In this document: positions 56,635-64,000 of the stretch, in pieces | Position numbering within the stretch: the first letter of the stretch is position 1 | How the letters are laid out: each line of letters starts with the position of its first letter | Assembly (NCBI GenBank): GCA_032988165.1 | Contig: JANTQF010000128.1 | Location: forward strand, 1 to 64,000 | Source: Emmonsiellopsis sp. PD_33 | Taxonomy: Eukaryota; Ascomycota; Eurotiomycetes; Onygenales; Ajellomycetaceae | DNA: 64,000 nt | Direction: 5' to 3' | Made by a program: the position numbers and the translations under genes | Notes under the pieces: model-generated | Told to the model about the DNA's origin: nothing | The model's database searches: none | The model's input: the letters and a program-made list of their open reading frames with translations, nothing else

Positions 56635-58876
56635 TCATCCTACCACCATGACCGTCGCGGGACCGGTTGTGTTGGGTATCCTATTTGTAGTCGCATTCGA
56701 AGTCTCGTTTGCGATCCAAATTGTAGGGACATTTGTAGCCCCATCGTCAGTCTCCGTTGCAGTCCCATTCGAAGCTTTGGCAATCTCGGCACCTCCCACC
56801 GCGCCTGTAGCTGCGACCACTCTATTCGCGCCGTTGGCTGCACTGGTGTCACTCCCACTCCCATTAGCCCTAGAAACCGCAGTTTCAACTTCAACCCCAT
56901 CCTCAGCCTCGCCATCTATGTTTCCCACGGTTAGCACCTCCGTATTCCCAAACCCTTTCTCCGCACTCTCCCTCCAATCCGACTCACACGTCCTCTTCAC
57001 ATGCCGCCTCGACATCCTCCCTGCATCCAAAAATGCCTCCAAGTTCTCCAAACAGTCCCCCAACACATCGGCATGCGTATTCTCACAATGAGTCCTCAGC
57101 TTCTTCCTCTTCTTATAGTGATACGCATCTTTCCCCTTACAACCCGGACTGGGGCAATAATACTCCACATCCGTACCAAACACCTCCCAGCGCTCCGTGC
57201 GAGCCCGTCTATGTCTGACACCAACAAGCTGGCGCGCGCACAAGTCGAGTGTATCCTGTGCCTTTGGAGTGGCGAGGTAGGCATCTGTGAGTTTGGTGAT
57301 TTTATCGAGTGTTTCATCGCCGGATTTGGGCGGGTCCCAATCGTCCAGGGGAACTGCACCAAGGCCCGTGGGGACATTAAAACGCCAGTGGTCGGTGCCG
57401 GTTTGCTCACATGTACCGCTCCAGTCACCGACGATTGGTTCCGTGTCCACTAGGGAGCCTTTAGCCATGCGACCTAGTCCGAAATATTTGCGTACGAACT
57501 GTTTTCTGGAGCCGTGATCTGAGAGTATTTCTCGAGCTATGGAGCGTTTTTTCTTCTTAGACGGCTGTTTCGGCTTGAGGCCGGTGCCGATAGAGAGGAA
57601 GAAGGAAGGTGGGCGGATGTCTTTTTGGAGGATTTCTTGTAGACCATAGTAGGCGGGGTTGTTGGCGCCGAGGCCACCGTCAAAGAATTCACGGTTCCCG
57701 AGTTTTATGGATTCGAAATACATGGGTGCTGCAGAGGTGGAACGGGCCACTTCCCAGATCGTTTCTGAGTGGGCTTTGGAAGGATTTTTGTGCCCGAAGC
57801 CGTAGCTTCCTTTTCGACCAATTGGTTTTTCGTGGTCGTAGGTGCGCCAGAGATGGATACCATCGGCACCTTCATCACGGTCTTTACAGAAGGCGAAAAC
57901 TATCCTAGAATATAAGACGAGTTAAATGTGAACTAATGCTCGAAAGGGATCTTGTTTGGGCTAGAAACTCGGCATACGTTCTTGTTTGATCACTTGGCGA
58001 CCTAAACTGTTCTGTTGCGGCGTGGAGGTAGTCGGCTTTCGGGTTATCTTGCTGCAATTTGGCAAGAATCACTTTTTTGATAGCTATCCGGGCTCTTTTC
58101 GATGAGAATTTGGCTCTCGGACAGTAGAGGATGGACCTCTCATGCCACCATCTGGCCTTCCCAAATACCTGATTACCGAACGTACGGTAGTGATCGAGAG
58201 CTTCGTCGACCGTCATTCGTAGCCGTCCTAGCATTATCGCAGAGAGACTGGACATGCATGCCTTAGCGTACTGGCTCAGATATGTATCTGCAAAGGTGGT
58301 AGGCCACTTACCCTCCTGTTGATGTACCTATTATATAGTCAAAGTAGTGGCAGGGATAGAAGTTATCGGTCCTACCCTCCCTACTACCATTGTTGTCCGG
58401 GGCGGGAGGACCCATAATCGCCGGAGGCCCCCAGGGATACTCACTACTTGATTGGAATCCAGACTCTGTCTCAATGTTCTGTATTTTCCTCATCAATTCC
58501 TTAAGGATAAGTAAACTAGAGTATCCACGGACCCCCCCTCCATCTAATCACCAAGTCAATAAGCTTTGGTGGGGATTTTCTAGGGATAATGGGCGAACAT
58601 ACCAAAGGAGAGTGCCGCTTTTCTCGCCCAGGGGCTCTCGACGGGCTCGTCAGACACATCTGAGTAGTCACGGTGTGGACCGTGACGAACAGATTGCCCA
58701 ATCGATTGCCGTCCTCGACCGCCAGGGAGAGAGAGCCCAACCGTGGACGCACAGAGTTCAACATGACTGGCTGCTGAAGAAAGAGAAGTGCTTGTTCGTG
58801 AATCTTGTTGCCCAATATCCAGATTATTCTGACATGAAGGAGACAGAGGATGGCTGGCGTGACCAGGTTGGGTCAT
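56635..58876 (-). CDS. Patatin-like phospholipase with C-terminal C2H2-like finger
   Basis: Four exons: 58876-58603, 58543-58312, 58247-57978 and 57904-56635, 681 aa. After a Ser/Gln-rich N-terminus, the oxyanion block reads LSFDGGGVRGYSSLLILKEL (intron 1 falls within the Asp codon). The lipase motif GTSTGG (residues about 164-169, nucleophile Ser) is followed over intron 2 by LSAIMLGRLRMTVDEALDHY. The catalytic Asp is in EFFDGGLGANNP near residue 333. Patatins hydrolyse acyl esters of phospholipids. Downstream, at about residues 508-535, lies CPSPGCKGKDAYHYKKRKKL followed by RTHCENTH: a C-x4-C-x16-H-x4-H arrangement like a C2H2 finger. The last 100 residues are Ala/Asn/Thr-rich. The start at 58,876 (MTQPGHASHPLSP) is the best guess; an in-frame ATG lies at 58,990. 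Confidence 0.9.
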
Positions 58877-60919
58877 GCTGATAACAAGTATGGCGCAGGT
58901 AGTCCTGGGGCTGTAACATGGGCACGGCAGCACGCATGGAATCGAGGGTGAATCAGGGATGAAATAAAATGGGAATATCCGAGATAACACCTAACAACGT
59001 AAAGCCCATTCGGGCTATTATATAACAACCAGTCCGAGGGCTCTAACTGTAGGAAAACAAGGCCAGAGCCGCCCCATAAGGCAAGGCTATGTAAATCAGC
59101 CTCTCGAAAAAGAAATAACAGATACTGGGGTTCTCAGGCCATCATGCATTTGGAGGGCGTGCAAGGCTGTAGCCTGTAGTAGGAGGCTAATCAGTCATGA
59201 TAAAAATACACAGAGCGCTTAAAGCGTCCTGGTGATGCCCTTGGTCTGATTTATTATTCGCATTTTTGGATTGCATAAGGCTGTGTGCGATGGACAACAC
59301 CGAAAGGCATGGCGTTTTTTAATCACGAATTCCGTCGATTCAGCCGACCTCAACTATTTCGCAGTGGCTATGTTGGAATTTGCTGATTTGCCAGTGAGAA
59401 AAAGGAGGGAAGAAGAGTCCAGGAGGTTGCAGGGGAAACGCCCGGCCATCTCCAAACAATTACGGCAAATCGAATTCACATAAGAGCTCAAAGAATCCGT
59501 GGACTCTGATGAGCGCCTGGAGTTCCATCCTCGCCAGAGCTTAAGGATCGTTGAAGGTATCCTGCGAAATACGAAGGATCTCGAAGGAAATGATCTTATG
59601 TGCTGCTGATCGTGTCATTAGAAGGTAGTTACTGAGACAGCAGTCGGCGGTTCTAAGGGCGAAATGCCATTGGGCAGCCTCAATCATGATCCGGCCTGAC
59701 CTGGTCCGTGAGGTTTCATGCAAGGCTGACTGGGGATGATGTTGGACACCGGGCAAAGCCACTTTCCTTGATTCCATTCGATGGAACACGGACCCCTCCT
59801 TGCTTGGTTTCGGCTGGAAAAGATATAAAGGTATGGAGGTCAACGTCCGTTCTACCCGTGCATCTTCCCCTCCTTGTTGCGAGCAACGTAACAGCCAATC
59901 GAACGACTTCAGACGGCCCCAAGTATTTTGCCTGTCGCTCTCTTTGAAGACCCCTCAAAAGCCACCACCATCAAAGCCTTCCCATGTCCAATAGCAACCG
60001 CGCGTCTTGGCCCGCTTCGGAACGAACGAGTAGCTTTCCGAAGAAATCATCGAAGAAGGTCGCCACACTGTACATCAACGAGAGAAAGCTTCGCGCTTTG
60101 GATCAACAGACGGCCGAAGGTAAGCAGGGCCTTTCCATCCCGGATGGCACAGTTCTAAACATCGAGGTTCAGAGGAGCAACAAAAGAAAATCCCGCTTCC
60201 GCGCTGGAAAAGCACGATTCCTGTATACTACAAGTTTTCGGAGCAAGTACCAGAGGACCATGTGGCAACAGTACATCTCTCGCATCTCGGGTTGGCATAC
60301 AACATCCGTCGATTGTTTGGTGAAGAGGAGCTATATATCATAGCAACGTAGGCGTATTTTCGGGCGAAATAGCATAGGGAGCGGACCAGAGAGGGGTGGT
60401 TTTCTAAGCGGGATAATGATTCCATGATGGAAATTCAGGGTTGATGACTTTAACGACTTGGGCGGCATAGTTTGAGAATACCTGTACCTTTTTCCTTATT
60501 TTCCCTGTCGTTCTTCGGGAGTTAGCCAGATAGATATAATCGAGGACGTTGAGCAGACAGACAGACAGACGCTCCAAAGACAATGTGGAGTGAAAACGCC
60601 CGAGATAAACATGGGAGAAAGAGTCAAGGACGGCATTGACTGTGTAACATTCAATGGGCAACAAACATTAGTGCAGTATATGCTGATTGAATGTGAGTGG
60701 AGGGCTGATGGATGGGTGTCTTGTTGATGGTGATGTTGTTTGATCGATGTTGTTGATATCTTTGGGAGGTTTAGCCGTTGACAAACCAGGGAGTGACGTA
60801 TGAGTTTCCCCCATCCAACCAATTTGAGGACAATTTGAAGAATGGCTTAACTCGTGTAGAGAAGGACGAAGATAAAGGGCCAATAATTAAAAATAAAAAA
60901 AGCAAAAATCAAAAAAAGA
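58877..60919. other. Gene-poor region with weak open frames
   Basis: 2 kb without a recognisable gene. Small frames at 59,271-59,483 and 59,984-60,343 (plus) are described or rejected elsewhere. A GACA run lies at 60,556-60,570. Sequence composition is ordinary and not RIP-like. Confidence 0.5.
59984..60343 (+). CDS. Hypothetical small basic protein (weak)
   Basis: 119 codons starting MSNSNRASWPASERTSSFPK, Ser/Lys/Arg-rich, with KKVATLYINERKLRALDQQT in the middle. No domain recognised. A GTAAGC donor-like site occurs inside (after GCCGAAG at about 60,120), so the true structure may differ. It could be chance. It lies 0.6 kb from the tRNA gene with no partner genes. Confidence 0.2.
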   Translation: MSNSNRASWPASERTSSFPKKSSKKVATLYINERKLRALDQQTAEGKQGLSIPDGTVLNIEVQRSNKRKSRFRAGKARFLYTTSFRSKYQRTMWQQYISRISGWHTTSVDCLVKRSYIS

Positions 60920-61036
60920 TGCCCCCAGCCAGGATCGAACTGGCGACCTTGAGATCGCTAGGTAGTTTGTGCTGACCTATCATATTGTAGGACGTAAATA
61001 TGAGACTCACGTGATAACCAACTACACCATGGAGGC
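60920..61036 (-). tRNA. tRNA-Met (CAT), elongator type, with 43-nt intron
   Basis: The minus strand folds as a tRNA: acceptor GCCTCCA pairs with TGGGGGC, discriminator A at 60920. The D arm holds GTGTAGTTGGTTATCAC. The T arm is GCCAG-TTCGATC-CTGGC. The variable loop is AGGTC. After removing 60956-60998 (43 nt, between positions 37 and 38, the canonical site) the anticodon arm is TGAGT-CTCATAA-TCTCA. The anticodon is CAT, with the T31-T39 mismatch also found in yeast elongator Met. The mature length is 74 nt. It is the elongator, not the initiator, because it has the TTCGATC T-loop. Confidence 0.93.
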
Positions 61037-61825
61037 TGCTGTGATGATTGGTCATCGCCAGTCAAAGATAATTCCGTTCTGCTGACATCCACGCATTTTA
61101 ACGGCGGGCAGATGATGGCTTAAACTAGAATTTTACCTCAAATTACCCTGCAGAGCTGGTTAGAAGCAGATGCAAATTCCTCGCATTGATGTCTAAGCTG
61201 GCGTTGACATGCCCCGGACATGTGACCCGAGACTGGGGACCTGCTCGTGAAGAAACAAATAGAACCCGGGGAAGTTGACATATCTATAGACCCAGTATGA
61301 ATACCTGCCCGGTTTTCGCCAGCGCAAAATGAACACACCGGATATCTGACTGCCAGAGCAGTTCACTGATCATTCTCCTTACCCCTTATCCACCACTGGC
61401 TGTCTGTGTCTGTGGCCGTGGAATCCAACATCCTCGGCCCAACTCCCCGAAATTTCTGTCCCCGCGCCATGTGTGCTTAGTCATCCCGCCTGCCATCCTC
61501 GGCGCTCTCTCTCGCTCGGCCAAACTCTCGGCTTCATCTCCCTGCCACGATCCAACCACCATCCCCTACGACACCTTTCTGAAGCGCCCTGTCGAGAGAC
61601 ACAGAGAACACAGAAACAGTGCGCGAGGAGCCCTGTGGCCTCTACTTGCATCCCAATATCGCATCCAAAGCCGCGCGTGGTTGCTTGCGAGTGGCGTTTG
61701 TCAGCCTCGGAGCAAGATCTATACCCATTTTGACCAGCCAAAGAGCACGCTGTTAATGGTCGACTGCTGTTGAAAAGTGACAAAAGGCCTATCGCGAGGC
61801 CCGCGTGCGTGTGGACGTAGCGCCG
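61037..61825. other. Intergenic with PEX13 promoter and leader
   Basis: Between the tRNA gene and PEX13. Short open frames at 61,471-61,783 occur on both strands and show no family resemblance. No CTAAC-type intron evidence links them to PEX13. Confidence 0.5.
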
Positions 61826-63400
61826 ATGGCGTCCGTTTCACCCCCCAAGCCGTGGGAGAGAGTCGGTGCCGGTGCCGGTGCTGCTGGTAAGTTCTCTTGT
61901 TATTCACCTGCATTTGAAGGGGAGGAAGCGATACACGATGTAGACTGGATCGCGAAAGCATCGCCTATTATTTTTCATGTTCAAGGTGCATGGATATTGG
62001 CTAACAATTTGCGTATTTTGCGCCGCGAATAGCTTCTTCCGCGGTTTCTGCTCCCCTTCCCGCCACTAGCGCTACTCCTGCTGCTACTATGACTACCAAT
62101 ACCACATCCTCTACTCCCGAATTGCCCTCAAGACCTAACTCTCTCAACTCCGTTGTCAATCAGACCGCTTCAAACTACTCCCCTTATGGTGCGTCGCGAA
62201 TAGGCCAGAGCCCATACAGCTCTGGATATGGCGGATATGGGGGCTATAACAGTTACTCTTCGCCATATTCGCGGCTTGGAGGCATGGGTTCTATGTACGG
62301 TGGAATGGGTGGATATGGAGGCGGATACGGGGGCATGTACGGTGGGATGGGTGGCTATGGAGGAGGCATGTATGGAGGCATGCCGCCAAACGGAGACCCA
62401 AACAGTTTGACGAACTCGTTCAATCAGAGTACGCAGGCCACGTTCCAGTTAATTGAGAGCATTGTTGGTGCATTTGGAGGATTCGCACAGATGCTGGAGA
62501 GCACTTACATGGCAACTCATAGCTCGTTCTTTGGTAGGTTCTCTGATTCCATCTTTATACAATATTCAACTGACTAACAACTTCTGTATAGCAATGGTAT
62601 CGGTCGCAGAACAATTCGGCAACCTCCGCAACACCCTAGGCTCCGTCCTAGGCATCTTCACCATCCTCCGCTGGTTTAGGACCCTCATCGCCAAACTCAC
62701 CGGCCGCCCACCCCCGGCTGATGCCACTTCTCTTACACCATCCGCCTTCGCATCATTTACAGGAAAAGCCCCAACCCTCCCAGACGGCTCCCCTGCCCCA
62801 GCCCGTCCCTCGAAAAAGCCCTTCTTCTTCTTCCTCGCCGCCGTCTTCGGCCTCCCTTACCTCATGGGCAAACTCATCCGCGCCCTCGCCCGCTCCCAAG
62901 AACTGGAAGCAAAACGCCACCACGACGCCATGATGATAGGCCCCAATGGCGAACCAATCCCCCAACAAAACATCGACCCTGCAAAGCTCGACTTCTGCCG
63001 CGTGCTCTATGATTATACCCCCGAATCCCAAAACACCGCTGGAGTTGATCTGGCCGTGAAAAAGGGCGACCTGGTCGCCGTCCTTAGCAGATCAGACCCA
63101 ATGGGAAGTCCATCCGAATGGTGGCGATGCCGAGCCCGCGACGGCGCCGTCGGATATTTACCCAGCCCGTATTTGGAAACCATCCAGCGGAAACGTCAGC
63201 AGACTATCACGGCAGGAGGCAGTGCGTCCGAGCCTGCGTCGAGGAGCAATACGCTCCTCGGTACTGGGGCTGGGGTTGATGATCAGTTGAATCAGCGGGC
63301 AAATAGCCTGAAGGCGGGTATTGCGCAGAAGCCAGAGATTAAGGGTAAGATGGGGGATATTTCTCCTGAGAGCTTCCAGAAGAGTGCGATTTTCTCGTGA
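61826..63400 (+). CDS. pex13: Peroxisomal membrane docking protein Pex13
   Basis: Three exons: 61826-61886, 62033-62533 and 62592-63400, 456 aa. The N-terminus MASVSPPKPWERVGAGAGAA carries the PPKPWE motif found at Pex13 starts. A Gly/Tyr/Met-rich repeat region follows at about residues 75-125 (YGGYGGYN, GMYGGMGGYGG), a low-complexity domain that in other species forms a gel-like import channel. Two hydrophobic segments lie at about residues 205-220 (LGSVLGIFTILRWF) and 265-280 (PFFFFLAAVFGLPYLMGKLI). The C-terminal SH3 domain, about 322-383, has LYDYTPE, GDLVAVL, WWRCRARDGAVGYLPSPY. The SH3 domain binds Pex14 and Pex5. GT-AG introns; no defect. Confidence 0.96.
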
Positions 63401-64000
63401 TTGATCAGATTGCATTTGGAGTGGAAGAAGGAAATGGAACGATTATGCATGTCTCTTTTCTTCTCTTCTCTCTGTTCTTCCTTTCATGAACCAACCCATT
63501 GCTTTTGTTTTTCGGTGTTTTTTTATACCTTTTTTTTTGGCTCTTTTAATCCCATTTCTTATATCCATGGTATTACATTATATTTTTGCAAAGTCCGAAT
63601 TTTTTATGTATGTATGTTAGGCAGGAAAGGGATAAGCAAGCAAAAGACCTTGATGGATAAAGTTATAGGATGTACGGCAGGATTTCCTTAGCATTCAGGG
63701 GGGGAGGAAACCCCCCTTGTTCAGATTCAATCTCGACCTCATTTCATTTGTCTTTTTGGTTCAATTTACGCTTTTCCCTCTTTTGTTCAACGCAGTGTTC
63801 TACTCTATTCTAATCCCCCATTTCGTCATATATTATACATATTAACGACCATGAATCTTCTACCGGACATCATGTTTTTCTAGCCATCTCTCTCTCTCTC
63901 TATGACATGGCATGGCAGAAAGCAACACAATTTGATATTTGAAATCTCCCTGCCTATTCAAAATATATCATAGTCAACTGTTCTAAGAGTGTCAATACAC
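63401..64000. other. PEX13 3' flank
   Basis: 600 bp of pyrimidine-rich, T-run containing sequence, with a CT run at about 63,888-63,900. Presumably 3' UTR and intergenic DNA. No gene start recognised before the window edge. Confidence 0.6.

Noticed and set aside
58390..58881. 163-codon plus-strand frame
   Set aside because: Antisense to patatin exons 1 and 2, whose spliced product has the conserved GGGVRG and GTSTGG motifs.
61471..61783. 100-codon frames on both strands upstream of PEX13
   Set aside because: No family resemblance and mutually overlapping; better explained as PEX13 promoter and leader.
1..64000. CRISPR arrays, rRNA genes, bacterial-type operons
   Set aside because: None seen. 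The tandem repeats present are short microsatellites, LTR pairs or the single 160-bp duplication, as expected for fungal nuclear DNA.

Overview
The window is nuclear DNA of a filamentous ascomycete (Pezizomycotina, most likely Eurotiomycetes). The evidence is many short introns (about 40-85 nt) with CTAAC/CTGAC-like branch sites, fungal Zn2Cys6 regulators, PEX5/PEX13/ERO1/RPB7 orthologues with fungal gene structure, and retrotransposons degraded by repeat-induced point mutation (RIP). The species cannot be fixed from the sequence. The extreme CpG loss in repeats resembles what is known from Onygenales such as Coccidioides relatives. All exon coordinates below were assembled by hand from reading-frame continuity and GT/GC-AG borders.

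Layout. 1-5,690 holds three minus-strand housekeeping genes: the 5' exon of MTD1 (cut by the window edge), ATP1 (seven exons, 555 aa) and MPO1 (four exons, 188 aa). 6,107-26,776 is a 20.7 kb AT-rich island made of three LTR retrotransposons nested inside each other: outer Ty1/copia A (minus), then Ty3/gypsy chromovirus B (plus) inside A, then chromovirus C (minus) inside B. Each has a clean 5-bp target-site duplication and an LTR pair of equal length. All LTR-pair differences are transitions, and I found no CG dinucleotide in the island interior. 27,472-36,855 holds RPB7, an NTF2-like protein with HFEFGE repeats and a large Zn2Cys6 regulator. 36,856-40,930 is nearly gene-free. 40,931-45,476 holds a Zn2Cys6 regulator followed by a salicylate-hydroxylase-type FAD monooxygenase, a likely small metabolic pair. 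45,770-55,144 holds a mitochondrial-type two-RRM protein, PEX5, a peroxisomal 2-hydroxyacyl-CoA lyase (C-terminal AKL) and ERO1 (C-terminal RDEL). 56,635-58,876 (minus) encodes a patatin-like phospholipase with a C2H2-like finger. An intron-containing elongator tRNA-Met(CAT) lies at 60,920-61,036 and PEX13 at 61,826-63,400.

How the genes relate. Most are unlinked housekeeping functions. One theme recurs: PEX5 (PTS1 receptor), PEX13 (its docking partner) and a PTS1-tagged 2-hydroxyacyl-CoA lyase lie within 16 kb, and MPO1, another fatty-acid alpha-oxidation enzyme, lies across the island. The island sits in what was a 1.1 kb divergent intergenic region between MPO1 and RPB7. The least expected signals are the CpG-directed mutation pattern (also seen in a plain 160-bp tandem duplication at 55,381) and relics of antisense Cys-containing reading frames in the 3' regions of both gypsy elements.
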